64,000 nt of DNA from assembly GCA_021234535.1 (NCBI GenBank), contig CM037842.1, forward strand, positions 6,903,203 through 6,967,202, given 5' to 3'. The notes under the pieces were generated by a model, which saw only the letters and a program-made list of their open reading frames with translations, had not been told where the DNA came from and did not search any database. This document shows, in pieces, positions 13,179 through 23,939 of the stretch. The stretch is from Stichopus chloronotus (taxonomy: Eukaryota; Echinodermata; Holothuroidea; Aspidochirotida; Stichopodidae). Both the position numbers and the translations under genes were made by a program. The stretch's first letter is position 1, and each line of letters starts with the position of its first letter.

Positions 13179-14695
13179 CACGGAGAATGATTTAGTTATC
13201 TAGAGGGCCGACTTCACGAAATTGCTGTGACACTATGGAGACACGTCGCCATAATGAAGAGGTCGAAAAACTGATATTGTCAAAGGCCAACGCCCGTATA
13301 GCAAGACGTCGGGTATTTTATCAAGATGCCGCAATCTTGCCTGTCGTATGGTTGTGCTACCAGACGAACGAAAGGCAGTGGGATCTCCTTTCATAAGTAA
13401 GTAAATTACCGAGGTCATAAATATTAGGTTAAATGAAAAACACATTGTTTTACGATAGTCTAACTTAGGCTTAAATGTGGAATAACATGTAGACTGCTGA
13501 ATATTATTTTTATGGATCACCAGAGGAAAGCTTTACCGTACCAATTTTAGATTCATTTCCCTTTGAAAGACAATTTTCTCTAGACGATACACTGCCAGTG
13601 ACCAACATTTTAAACCAAGAAGAGCGATTGTTGTTCTTACTATTATGAAGGTAAGAAATGACAGTTACATATTTGTCGTATATCGCTTTCTCAGAGAGAC
13701 CCGCCATGAAATTGTTATCAGTGTGACCAACAAAATTTTCACACTTAGTTGAAGCCTATTCAGTGGAACAGATACAAGGGGTACTGGGGGAGGGGGTCAT
13801 GGAAATCTTGTGCACCCAGACACCACCACACTGGAATACAGGCTCTTGAGAAAATGCGCTGTGCCGTGCTTACAACCGCTAGGATTAGTGGTGTAACTTC
13901 TGGGGGCAGGGTCGGCGGAAAAACCACATTGGGAAAATTTTTTGGAAAATAAGTACAAACTAAAAGTGGCAAAAAATGAATGTCTTCGCTCTTTAGCATC
14001 GTGCATGGGAAAAATTTTATATTGCTGCTAAACGCTGGACCCCTCCCCATAGAAAACATTCCCACAATATAGCCGGGGTATGTCACTGGCTGGGATTGCT
14101 GTCGACTATTTCCTACAAAACCATCCGATTAGGCTAACCTGGATGAACGTAGCTAGTTAGTACCCCCTCCCCCAGCCCCAACGAAAATTTTCAAGTTCGT
14201 AGCTACACTACCAGCCAAATTTGTTTTTCTGAACCTTTGCTTACACTATATTAGGCCACGCAGGTCGGAAAAACACGCATTGAACCTAGGATACACTATA
14301 TGGCCTAACTTAGGCATGGGGCCTAGGCTAGGCTAAGCGTTAGGATTTCACGGTTGTTAGAAAAAAAACTCCTTTGTTACCAGCGAATTTTCAGTATTTT
14401 ATTTTCAGTTGCTGTGACTTCCATTCTATAATTTCACAGCACATTAATATAATTTAAGCTAAAGGCAAAATTTGTTGACTTTTTCGGAACTCATAGGTGC
14501 GCGATATCTCACTGGTGAATTTACAACACACACACAATGCACACATAGCATAAACTTTTTGCACTCTTCGTATATGGCGGACCTCTGTCCATGGTGCCAC
14601 AGCCGTTTAGTTTTAGCGGTATTGGAAGTCTGTCGTCTAGATTACTATATCATTCTCTGAGTTCTCAGCCCTTGCATAAAGAAACAGTCTAGTTG
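13179..14695. other. Unassigned repeat-like sequence
   Basis: No intact gene was found. The part at about 13750-14330 has G-rich and C-rich runs and reads like an old interspersed repeat, but no termini could be defined. It may include non-coding parts of the flanking Penelope-like elements. Confidence 0.3.
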
Positions 14696-14839
14696 GAAAT
14701 ACCCACTAGTCCTGGATTTCAATCCAGTGTTGACCAATATCCATTCTATCTGACAAAAACATATTTACATTCTTCATAGATCGCATCGTATTGAAGAGGT
14801 TAGTCCCTTAAGAGGAGGTTGAATACCCCTCATCGTAAC

Positions 14840-15330
14840 CAAACAGGGGCACTGATGTTCCAGCAGGTTGTTTCAAATGCGAGCAGAAGAAATGTGACCT
14901 TTGTACTGACTTTTTGTTGCAGAGTTCCACCTTTTCTGGTTGTGCCACGAAGAAAACTTACCCCATCAAGACTTTTGTCTCTTGTACTATAGTGCTTCCA
15001 TCATCTACCTAGCAACTTGTTTAAAATGTAACTGGCAGTATCTTGGGTTTACTTCAACTGAATTCAAAGTAAGATTTAGAAATGACAAATCCGATCTCCT
15101 TAATAATCGAGGCAGATGTGAATTAGTAGTCCATTACAATGATCCGTCTCCTCATCAGCTGTCGGATATAAAGTTTAGTATTATAGAGCAGACTTTTAGC
15201 AAGTCTAATATTGACATAGTCCTTCCGAAAAGAGAGGGTTACTGGTAAGCTCAGTTGAATACCTTATTTCCTTAAGGCCTAAATAATAGGAAGGAATTCA
15301 ATTTTAATAAAAGAGTAAGCTGAGGGGTAC
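14840..15330 (+). pseudogene. Penelope-like element C-terminus with GIY-YIG endonuclease domain (decayed)
   Basis: In PLEs the C-terminal GIY-YIG domain nicks target DNA for reverse transcription. Here the plus strand encodes the cysteine-rich linker (FKCEQKKCDLCTDFL, about 14860-14905), a frame change, then IIYLATCLKCNWQYLGFTST (GIY-YIG core, with the second motif read as QYLG), KVRFRN, the His-containing VVHYNDPSPHQLSDIKF, and IDIVLPKREGYW with the conserved Glu before Tyr-Trp. After TGG the frame has TAA but continues recognisably as AQLNTLFP, a stop, then GLNNRKEFNFNKRVS. One frame change and at least two stops make it inactive. The RT that belongs to this copy is not visible upstream, so it is 5'-truncated or interrupted. 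Confidence 0.75.
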
Positions 15331-16464
15331 ATTTTTTATGCCTTTCCTTTTCTTTTATATGGTTAGCTTTTTCAAATGTTCTAGCTCGTTTTCTCCTCCT
15401 GTTCCATTTAAGCCACAGTTAGTTTTACCTGTTTTGTTATTAACTACATTGCTACATATTTACAGCTGGTTTTTAGCATTCATTCTTCTTTTTGTCTGAC
15501 TGCGCCCTCAAAGGGACTTGTAGAGTCACTTTTCTACGGTACAGTTTAAGGATATATCTTTACGGTGGTTTCTATTGTAGAATGTTTTGTCAGATGTCAT
15601 TTCCAGGTGCCTTTTAGCTACTGTACTGTTAAGCATTTCTTATTGAGGGTTAGACCTATCTTAATTTCAATGCTACGCACTTACAGCTGGGTTTAAATAT
15701 CTTGCTTTTTAGCTGTTTATCCACCCAATGATTTTAAGCCTGATCTTTTACTTTTCAAACTTTGTGTTGGCTGCTTTGATTCTTTATCCTTATATTGGCA
15801 TGTCTTTTAGAAATTTTATAGGTGGACATTTTAACGCATTTTATCTTCTTTCATTGGAGCTGAAGAAGACTGCATAAAGAACCGAAAGCTTTTCGACTCA
15901 GTGTGTCTTTTTATCTTTGTATGTTATCTTCGTACGTTAAAATGGGATTCACTCTTCTTTTGTTCTAGTGAGGCTCAACTTGTTGCAAATTTTCATCGCC
16001 GTAGGTCAGTTTATCACCTCATACTGTGATAACCCACATGGTCAATTAAACATTGTACTCGTAAATTATTACAGGTGTTTCAGTCCAATGTCTAGGCTTT
16101 CTTGAGCTACCTGGCAAGGGGTATTTGGTGTCATGTTTATAGGTGATACATGTGCAATCGGGCATTAAAGAGGGTCTGTTGAACATTTATATACAAAACA
16201 TGCACAGAAATTACTGTCCAGTACGAGTGCTCGATGCAAAGCAGAGCTATAACACATATAGCCTATATTTGAGAACACGACTTTACATGACGTCGCTACA
16301 CAGTGTTTCACGCATGTGCTTGTTTAATGCACGGTGATCATCAGGCAACTGGTGATATGGAGTCATTTCTTTTTAGCCCTATTTGGAAGTCGGATACCGT
16401 GACGGCAGGTCGATATGAGCTCTGTGCGTCTATTGACTTTATTTTTTTTTTTGCAGTAGGATTT
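15331..16464. other. 3' part of a Penelope-like element and flanking DNA
   Basis: T-rich sequence downstream of the GIY-YIG fragment with no coding potential. It ends, around 15860-15930, in a structured-looking segment (see separate entry). It is probably element 3' UTR followed by ordinary intergenic sequence. Confidence 0.35.
15858..15900 (+). ncRNA. Possible decayed hammerhead-ribozyme motif
   Basis: CTGAAGA at 15860-15866 matches the hammerhead core CUGANGA, and CCGAAAGC at 15882-15889 supplies the GAAA core, 17 bases later. Penelope-like elements are known to carry hammerhead motifs in their terminal repeats, and this site lies about 530 bp downstream of a PLE endonuclease. The helix between the two cores is weak and the outer helix was not established, so self-cleavage is doubtful. 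Confidence 0.2.
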
Positions 16465-16531
16465 CGATCTTTTCATCCAAACATAGGTTGCACAGCCCTG
16501 AAGCACGTCTATAGGTATTAGACTGCCTTAA

Positions 16532-17089
16532 AAGGATAGTCCAGCCAGAAATTTAGCTTTGACATGTTTATGAATAAGTAATTGTGACCCTAATGATAAA
16601 ACTTCCATTCAGTTCCCATGCATGGTTCTCGCGATTTTATCAGTTCGAGTTACCCCCTTTGCTACCAACCGGGAACTTGAAGCAAACAGGAGTGACATCA
16701 TCTCTTCACATTGCTAAAGAATCTTTTGTTTTCTTCATTTTTAATTATATTATTTTGACCTTGAAATCAGCAGGTGGTCAGCCTACATGCTGGTTATGTG
16801 AAGGTCACAAAACTCTCATACACCTCATACGTTCACATTATGATATCACTATGTATTGAAGTATTAAATTTGGTGTATATTTTAAAGAAAAACATAAGAT
16901 GCTTTATAAATGTGGGGTGATGACATCACTCCTGCTTGCTTCAAATTAACTTTCAGTAACAAATGTGGCAACTTCAACTGCTCATATCTCGGGGTCCACT
17001 CATGGGAATTGAATGGACGTTTCACTGTAATGGTCAGATTAACTTACTCTTCAACATATCAAAGCTATATTCGTGGCTAGACCATCCTT
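16532..17089. mobile_element. TTAA-flanked fold-back MITE
   Basis: A 558-bp element with inverted arms of roughly 215 bp (about 16532-16745 and 16880-17089) around a short centre. The ends read AAGGATAGTCCAGCC on the left and, inverted, AAGGATGGTCTAGCC on the right. Both sides have TTAA (16528-16531 and 17090-17093). The paralogous copy at 18841-18880 has the same flanking sequence with a single TTAA (18862-18865) and no element. TTAA duplication is typical of piggyBac and Kolobok superfamilies. No transposase is encoded. Confidence 0.8.
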
Positions 17090-17132
17090 TTAATACTTCC
17101 CAGTGAATGGAGTAGTTGTATCCCTTGTTTTT

Positions 17133-17781
17133 TAGACTCTGCAGAGTCTGCTTGGGCTGGAAAGTTTCTGTAAATCTTGGTTAAACCACCTATGAACACC
17201 CACACTATACTGCTCCTCCGGATGAGTGTTTACTCCCCCCAATGATAGCTGCCTTCGCAGACTCTGGACACTCGTTTTAATTATGCACACAACTTTTAAC
17301 TAAAACCATTGTTTTTCGCTACCGAATTAGGTAGAAGCCAATCAGTGATGATGGGGAAAGGACATACGACTGATTAGTTACGTAACTATCATGGTAATAT
17401 TCTACTCTCATTCAACTATTTTAGGCCTCTCTTGGCGACATCCTATTTCTGCAGTAGGCAAATCTGGTGAAACGGTGAAAGTTAGCCTAGGTACCGTTAT
17501 TTTCTCTCATTGTTCGATCGCTGCTATTGGCTCATTTCATGAGACCAACGCGTAGTATTTTAATATGTATTAGCCCTATCGTCAAACGTGATTATTCATT
17601 TGTACATAATTATATCGAGTGTCCAAATTCTTTCCCGCGGACGGCGATCACAGGGAAACGCTATTGCTAGATGAGTACATATCCTCGGTTGGGTATAAGT
17701 AGATTGCAGCTCAAATTGTGAGGGATGTATCAAAGGAGGAGAATTCATTCGCCGATCGCGAGAGAGACTTTGCAAAGTCTA
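17133..17781. mobile_element. MITE with palindromic ends and 9-bp target duplication
   Basis: A 649-bp element whose ends are themselves palindromes: TAGACTCTGCAGAGTCT on the left and, inverted, TAGACTTTGCAAAGTCT on the right. It is flanked by CTTGTTTTT at 17124-17132 and 17782-17790. The empty site in copy B reads CTTGCCTTT (18877-18885). A duplication of 8-9 bp fits Mutator-like, hAT or P-type elements; the ends do not decide between them. No transposase frame was found. Confidence 0.75.
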
Positions 17782-17790
17782 CTTGTTTTT

Positions 17791-17930
17791 AAGCCCCCAG
17801 ACAAACTTCGATAACTCTGTCATTTGCGTAACGACGGTGTCTAAATGATTTGGTATGATTATGATATCTCATCTTAAAAGCACCACCCACAAGGTCTACA
17901 TATTGTTTTTTGGGGGGCTTGGGGGCACCC

Positions 17931-17931
<1 letters not shown>
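17791..17931 (-). pseudogene. GIY-YIG fragment of Penelope-like copy A
   Basis: The minus strand reads QYVDLVGGAFKMRYHNHTKS followed by FRHRRYAND, then a frame change. The matching part of copy B is AGLLGGAFKKRCYKHTTSFR. This is the GIY-YIG region of Penelope-like proteins: conserved Arg in the helix after Gly-Gly, then His, then the basic Arg-Tyr-Ala-Asn segment. It is truncated upstream by the TA repeat. Confidence 0.65.

Positions 17932-18018
<87 letters not shown>
17932..18018. repeat. (TA)n microsatellite
   Basis: About 87 bp of uninterrupted TA. It abuts the upstream side (minus-strand sense) of the Penelope-like fragment at 17791-17931. Confidence 0.95.
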
Positions 18019-18021
<3 letters not shown>

Positions 18022-18804
18022 GAACATATCCTGTTGTAAAGAATGTAAGGAATGAACTTTATGAAAATGGAAGACGTAAAAGTAAAACTTTGTTTAAATA
18101 TTCTCTCGACAATAGCGGATATGAAAAGTATTTTAAAAATTTGAATCTCGGAATAAAGTTGCAAAGTACACCTGACTTCATATCCAAACATTATTTCACA
18201 GTTGCGTAGTATTCAATACCCTGGATTTAAGTTGAACTCTGTACAATTTGTATCGTTTACCGTGTATACAAATGCACTAACAGATCTCGCTTTGACGAGG
18301 ATAAATGTTCAAATTATACAGTATATGAAAATGCAATACGTAACGATTTGTTTGAATATTATCTGCATACGAAGAGCTGATACGAAGACTTACACAGTTG
18401 CTTAGTATTTAATGCTCTGGATTTAAAGGGAAACATTCAGAGGTCAAAGGTCAAACAAACGGCGTTTGTTTTACAGAAAACATCAATATTTTCAAGGGTT
18501 GGTGGGTAACTACAAGGGGTAGCCGATCAGATGATGATTTAGCCCTGTAAGAAAGCAAATTCGATCACTTGTGGTAGTAAAAAGTAACAATTTGTATGGG
18601 AACCCTATCGAGGAAAAAAGAATTCTGTAGTCTTGTTGATAAAAAAACATATAATGTGAGCGGATAAAACAGTACCTTAGGAGTTGCCCATAGAAAATGG
18701 ATGGCTTAGTGTGTCTACGATGAATATTGTTGGTATATTGTAAATAAAGCATGTCTATCAGTCGGTTCGCTGCGGACCCACGTTTGAAGAGATTGTCCTT
18801 AACG
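18019..18804. other. Spacer between Penelope-like copies, with a direct repeat
   Basis: A 34-bp direct repeat starting CACAGTTGC occurs at 18197-18230 and 18393-18426 (196 bp apart), so part of this spacer was duplicated in tandem. A perfect AGGTCA direct repeat with 1-bp spacing lies at 18441-18453. No coding sequence was recognised. Confidence 0.5.
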
Positions 18805-18861
18805 TCTCATCAAAACGTAAGTTGCAAATCCATGAAGCTTGTCTATAGGTATTAGACTGCT

Positions 18862-19515
18862 TTAATAGTTGTATCCCTTGCCTTTAAACCCCCATACAAA
18901 CTTGGATAACTCTGTGTCGTTTGCGTAACGGATGTGTCTAAAGGATGTGGTATGTTTATAACATCTCTTTTTAAAGGCACCACCTAAAAGTCCTGCATAT
19001 GGTTTTGTGGGGTTGGGGCCACTCGTTACCGTAGCTGCATAAATAGCAGAGCGTACCAAACACTTCCTGCGTAAGGGGCAATCGGCTTTAACTCTACGGT
19101 TGCATGTTTTTTTTTTTCCGGATGGGGGGTCCTGGCAAAATTTTTTCATCACGCGATTGTTATGAGACTTGACAATCCTTTCCATGTTTTTAATGCAACT
19201 ATAGGACATTTTGAGGGTGTTTTTGTTAAATACTTTGTGGAGTTTGCGGCCCGGCGGGAAGTGCTTGGTGATCAGTTTGATGAATTTGGGGCTTACGTTG
19301 GTTTTTACATTTTTACCGAATGGGGGGTGGGGGGGGGGGGAATTGCGTCGCCTCTGCGTTGTCGGTCGAGGTTGGCGATTTCGGTGTAACCTATGTTGTT
19401 TCGGTGCCCTGCCCATCGGAGGGCATCTCTATAAATGGGAGTCGCCTTGTTGAACATGGCTTTATGTTAAGGCAGGGTAGATATTCTCTTTTCAACTGTT
19501 GGGGTGAAAGCTGAT
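18862..19515 (-). pseudogene. Penelope-like element C-terminal region, copy B (frameshifted)
   Basis: The minus strand encodes MFNKATPIYRDALRWAGHRN (about 19465-19405), a segment continuing with GYTEIANLDRQRR, then GKNVKTNVSPKFIKLITKHF, NTLKMSYSCIKNMERIVKSH, the zinc-finger-like TCNRRVKADCPLRRKCL, and the GIY-YIG-like AGLLGGAFKKRCYKHTTSFR plus YANDTELSKFVW, ending in a stop at 18862. This order (linker, CxC-containing finger, endonuclease) is that of Penelope-like proteins. The reading frame changes within a G-run on the plus strand at about 19321-19340. The RT is absent, so the copy is 5'-truncated near 19515. Confidence 0.75.
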
Positions 19516-20099
19516 TTCTTTTTTGACTATAAATTATTGCTTAAGCATCCTTATAATTTTCTCATTTTGCATGCTAAGTTCTTTATTTTCCGTTGTTTGG
19601 TTAATTCGATTTGCTATATAATGACTTAAGAAGTCCTTACCTTGCAAATTGGAGTTGGCCGAATAATGACTTTTAATATGTGTTATTGTTTTTTGGGGGG
19701 TCACAGTCTTCGTATGACAACACAGAGAGAGAGAGAGAGGTGGAGAGATAGGTGGAGAGAGAGAGACGTCAGGACAGAATAATCCAGCGAAAGAGTAAGA
19801 TTTAGCAATCAGAGTTCCATTTATTTGATGATTCGACTAGCCTAGAAAAAGGAGAAGGAGGAGAACTTTCCTTTTCCTCCATTTTATTTCCTCAACTGCA
19901 TTTCACAATTCGTCAATTTCGTCAATTGCATTTCGGAATTCAACAAAGTAGCTAAAGGTAATTTTAAAAAGCACGAGAGGTAATGATATGCAAAGAAGGG
20001 TAATGGTAAGAAATCATAAGCTTCCGAAAGAGAAGAGTATTCGTATATTGCCTCCGTAGAAGCAATATACGAATGGACGATAAAAAATAACAGGAAGAA
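19516..20099. other. Spacer with GA-rich microsatellite
   Basis: Contains (GA)n-type sequence at about 19722-19770 and otherwise AT-rich DNA. The right part (from about 19880) may be the 3' UTR of the Tx1-like LINE that follows on the minus strand, but its end could not be fixed. Confidence 0.4.
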
Positions 20100-20345
20100 C
20101 ATGGTAGAAATTATCTAAATATCTGTTGTAATAAGAAAAGATAACCTGACAGATTCGTTACAATTTAGTTTGTCATCATGAAGTTTGGCAATAAAAATAT
20201 AAGATTTGATGTGAAGAAGAAAAAAAATTACAGGATGATATTTCTGCAACAGGTAACCAAAGAAAAAGTCTTCTTTTGAGATATTAAAAGTGCACCCCAG
20301 AAAAGTTTTAGATACATCATTAATAAATATATACGAAATATTACA

Positions 20346-20534
20346 CTAACACAAGAGATGATTCAAAGTTTCATTTTCTCTATTGCAAAATGAACACAGA
20401 ATATAATCTGTGATTCCTATTGAATTAGGAAGCTTGTTGATGGGAATTATCCTGTGTAAAAATCGAAAAAGGAAAATTTTTATTTTGAAGTCGAGACAAC
20501 TTCGGCATGAAGTTAAGCTGAAAAAGGGTATCAC
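20346..20534 (-). pseudogene. Tx1/L1-like ORF2 C-terminal zinc-binding region
   Basis: The segment reads KIFLFRFLHRIIPINKLPNS followed by GITDYILCSFCNRENETLNH and LLC. The C-x2-C-x9-H-x2-C pattern after a Phe-Leu-His helix is the usual zinc-binding region downstream of the RT thumb in L1/Tx1-type elements. Its frame differs from that of the RT upstream, so a frameshift lies at about 20530. Confidence 0.7.
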
Positions 20535-21096
20535 GATCTTTGCTTATAACCATTCCTAAGACTATGACTGGTCCATCTGTCCATTTAAATAAGTACAAAT
20601 CAAAAGAAGCTGGTTTTTGAGAAATCAGCGGACCCAAGGAAAAAATATTACACCTGTCAAAATTAACCTTTACACCTGATGCCATCTCCAAGTTCTTCAA
20701 AAGCTTAACGATCTCTCGAAGTGAATCATGGGAATTATCCAGGAATAATACTGTATCGTCTGCATATTGACGTATCTTAAATTCGTCGTTAAGAACAGAT
20801 ATACCTTTAATACTTGCATGTCGTTTTACTTTCATAGCTAATAATTCAACGCAAATTATAAAATATAAGGGATCAAAGGGCAGCCCTGTTAACTCCTCTG
20901 TTGATTTTGGAAAAAAAAGAAAGAAATGTAAAACCATTATTACATATAGATGCGGAGGAACTAGCGTACAGAGTTCAAATCCACTGGCATAAATCACAAA
21001 TCTAAAACACATTTCCCAATTGAGCTTGTCAAAAGCTTTTTTCAAAATCAATAAATCGTAAAAGACCAGGAATAGAGTTTGTCTTACAAAAATCAA
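20425..21096 (-). pseudogene. Tx1/L1-like reverse transcriptase core
   Basis: Contains the motif-A equivalent KAFDKLNW, LPFDPLYFIICVELLAMKVK (motif B region, with the usual Gln-Gly lost), and the catalytic RQYADDTVLFLD at about 20750-20775, followed by SGVKVNF as in L1-type thumbs. The catalytic Asp pair is intact, but the frame breaks before motif A, so this is a fragment of a dead polymerase. Confidence 0.78.
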
Positions 21097-21379
21097 TAGT
21101 ATCTAACATACTGCCAATATTTTCACCAATAAAGCGACCTTTAATATATCTTGTTTGAGTAGGAATAATAATTGAATTAAGAACTCTCTTAACTCTAGTG
21201 GGTAATAACTTAGAACAAATTTTGTAATCTGTGTTTAAAAGAGAAATCGGACGAAAATTACTAGCAAAAGTTTGACCTTTGTTTGATTTTGGTATAAGAG
21301 TAATTAGGCCAAAATCTTCTCAAGAAAGGGAAGCTTTTTGAAAAGCAAAATTAAGAGAATTAGTAACGATCCTACCAAT

Positions 21380-22013
21380 CTATGGCCAGAAATGTTTATA
21401 AAATACTGCTGAAAGACCGTCGCTACCGGGACACTTCCCATTGCACATGGAGAAAAGAGCAGTTTTAAACGCCTCTTCTGATAACAAACTATCACATAAA
21501 GTTGAATCATCTGCATTTAGAGTTGCAGAAAATTGAAAATTAAGAAAAACTGTTGCCAGGATTATCTCTTTGTAACAGTACAAGCCATTGTAAAATAAAA
21601 AAAAGAATTGGTGAAGAATTGAATTTGTATCTATAACAATCAAACCCGATTGAGTTTTTAATTTACGAATGACATTGACAAACTTATTACGTTTTTCAAG
21701 GTTTCACAAAAATAGCTAGTGTTTTTTCTCACCGTGCTCTACCCACCTGGTTCTAGAGCGAATAATAATACCAGGTAACTTGTAATCAAACAGTTGCTCA
21801 AGCTTATTTCTTTCAAGTAACAATTTATCATATGTTTCTAAGGAACACGTAATATGGTAGTCTTTCTCTAACTGTGATAGGTTTTTTACTTCTTTTTCCT
21901 TTTTCCTCTGCTCTGTTGCCTTTCTTATTCCATATTCCAAAGAACCTTATTTGATATCTTGTAAACAGGATTTTGGTGCTAATCAATAAAGTCAGATGAG
22001 TGAATCGTATCAT
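21380..22013 (-). pseudogene. Tx1/L1-like linker and RT N-terminal region
   Basis: Two neighbouring frames give IIIRSRTRWVEHGEKKH (the Arg-Trp-x-Glu-x-Gly-Glu-Lys block that follows the endonuclease in L1/Tx1 ORF2) and FKTALFSMCNGKCPGSDGLS followed by AVFYKHFW (the Gly-Lys-x-Pro-Gly-x-Asp-Gly entry motif of the RT). Frame changes separate them. Confidence 0.72.
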
Positions 22014-22025
22014 TCATGAGTTGGG

Positions 22026-22625
22026 TGTGTTCTTCGTAGTTCAAAAAGGAACAATTCAATTTTCAAAGGCCTGGACCCCTTTTTTGAGAATACAGAAGTA
22101 GGTGTAAATTCACAATAGAATGATCCGATTGTAAACTGGGAGAGAAAAAACTATAAGTAGTCGATGATTCCAAATTGCGTGAACTAAGAAAAAGTCAAGT
22201 CGGCAGAAAATACTAGATGTAATATTTGACATCCAAGTCAAATATTTTTGGATGAGTTCCTCTCCCTCCAAATTTCAATTAAATCAAAAGTCGACATTAG
22301 CTCTAGACATTTTGATCTAGGATTGAAATTTGTCCTTGAAATTCTTCCATGTTTATATAACTGAAAATTAAAAACAACGGATAATGTTTACATCCAAAGC
22401 AGGATTAAAAAGCATACAAACCCGTCTACGTGAAGTTGACCCATGGCCAAAGACAATACGACCTCCCCATTCGTTTTGCCAAACAATTCATCCTTGAGAG
22501 TGCTGTCTTTCTTGTAAAAGATATATATCTTTTAAATCCATCCGCAGATATGAAAATACGTTACGCCTTTTCTTAAAATGTCGAATAGCAAGTACATTAT
22601 AGAAACACATATTTAATTCTGTCAT
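22026..22625 (-). pseudogene. Tx1/L1-like apurinic-type endonuclease remnant
   Basis: From the ATG at 22625 the minus strand reads KKRRNVFSYLRMDLKDIYLL followed by QE, corresponding to the first catalytic Gln-Glu of the endonuclease, then after an in-frame stop QNEWGGRIVFGHGSTSRRRV and FNPALDV, the conserved Trp-Gly-Gly, Ser/His-Gly and Asn-Pro blocks. The rest, down to the linker, is recognisable only in pieces and in more than one frame. Confidence 0.68.
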
Positions 22626-23029
22626 AATGGTAGAATAATGAATCCCCTAAGTGCAGCAAATGCATAAGAACATTGCTACAAGTTCATGTTGTAAGCAATA
22701 GAAAATAAGAAAAGGTATGTTGAAATATTTGATGGCATACGGAGAGAAGCTGATTTAAAAAAGGAAAAAAAGAGAGAAAAGAGAAGAAGAGAGAGAAGAG
22801 GAAACATTACAACAGTCAGAGACAATAATTCTGTGAAGGACCTGAATTAACTGCGAAGTTTCCACTCGAACCTGTGAGAAAAACCTAAACACATCAACAA
22901 TAAAAGCTTTAGGAAGACAACATCCCAATGACCAGCGGAGTGAGTGACAACTGTACGAGAAAACAAAATGGTTGAATGGTTCTCTGATATTTCACCAAGT
23001 AAATAATAAAAAAAAAAATGTTTATACTT

Positions 23030-23445
23030 GCGACTTTCGTACTCTTTAGAAAAGAATCTAGAAAAGTTCTTTAATTCTTCAAAGGAAAGGATTTACACAG
23101 CACTTTGGTTCTCAAAACTGAGAAGGCGTTCCCGAGACATATTTCCATTTTCTTCCAAAAAATCTCAGTTTGGTGTCCTTATCGTGAAGCTTTTTCAGCC
23201 CATTTCTTCTTTTCCTTAAGATCAATTCTGGTCAAGTCAGTCACGATAAAAAAAACGGCTTATTTTCTAGAGCTGATCTTCTGGCTTTCATAACGGCTAC
23301 TTCATCCTTGTATGAGAGACATTTAACAAGAATATGAGGGGATCTAGCCCCACGACTTCTACCGTCCCTATGGCAACGTTCAATCCTTACGTCTGGGATA
23401 TCCTGGAACAAAGAAAGCACCTTTGTCTTAAAAAATTTGTTTTAT
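23030..23445 (-). pseudogene. Tx1/L1-like ORF1 C-terminal domain
   Basis: The minus strand reads DIPDVRIERCHRDGRSRGAR followed by SPHILVKCLSYKDEVAVMKA and, after a stop, LTRIDLKEKKKWAEKA. This is the end of the RRM and the C-terminal nucleic-acid-binding domain of L1/Tx1 ORF1 proteins (Arg-His-Arg ... Arg-Pro-x-His-Ile-x-Val-Lys-x-Leu). It is cut at its N-terminal side by the CR1/L2-like LINE; the missing half resumes at 25818. Confidence 0.7.
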
Positions 23446-23482
23446 CAGCGACCCTGGTACTTATCGTAACAGGAGCAGACCA

Positions 23483-23860
23483 ATGGTCCGACGGTATCAC
23501 AACAGAAATTTTGCGAGCTTTATTCATTCAGTTGAATGTACTGACTATTCACACGTTTTTGCTTTTCCTGATGCTAATGATGCATACAGTGCTTTTATAC
23601 CTAGAATTATTTCTTTACATGATATTTATTTTCCTAGAGTTAAATTGCCTAGAAAGCAACTTAAAAGCAAGCCATGCAAAACTACTGGTATTAAAAAGTC
23701 TATAAGCCGTAAAAACCTACTTTTCCGTAAGTACATTAACAATCCAACTCCTGAAAAACATGCTTTGTTGTCCAGTTACAGAAATATTTTAAATAAATCC
23801 ATCAGGTTTTCCAAATCGTCATATTACAAGAATATGATTGCAGCTAGGCAGCAATCATAG
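23483..23860 (+). pseudogene. CR1/L2-like LINE linker between endonuclease and RT
   Basis: Reads VRRYHNRNFASFIHSVECTD, FPDANDAYSAFIPRIISLHD with an Asp-Ala-Tyr-x-x-Phe helix, and ISRKNLLFRKYINNPTPEKH. These are the standard linker blocks of CR1/L2-type ORF2 proteins, ending just before the RT. A stop follows after AARQQS. Confidence 0.65.
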
Positions 23861-23939
23861 GCGTCTTAAACGAATTACTTAATAGGAAAAAAGTCGACCC
23901 CTGTAGTAAGTGGTATCATTCATAACAACACAATCTTAA

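Larger units (their letters stand above)
16465..17931 (-). mobile_element. Penelope-like element copy A, carrying two inserted DNA elements
   Basis: The sequence at 16465-16531, 17090-17132 and 17782-17931 aligns in order with 18805-19030 (copy B). Shared landmarks are the block around TCTATAGGTATTAGACTG, TAGTTGTATCCCTTG, and a stretch that on the minus strand encodes a PLE GIY-YIG region. The two gaps in the alignment correspond to two separate small transposons, each with target duplications. The upstream end on the minus strand is lost at the TA microsatellite. Confidence 0.6.

Noticed and set aside
17855..18209. Open frames containing long Tyr-Ile repeats on both strands
   Set aside because: They are translations of the TA microsatellite; the same applies to 26951-27169.
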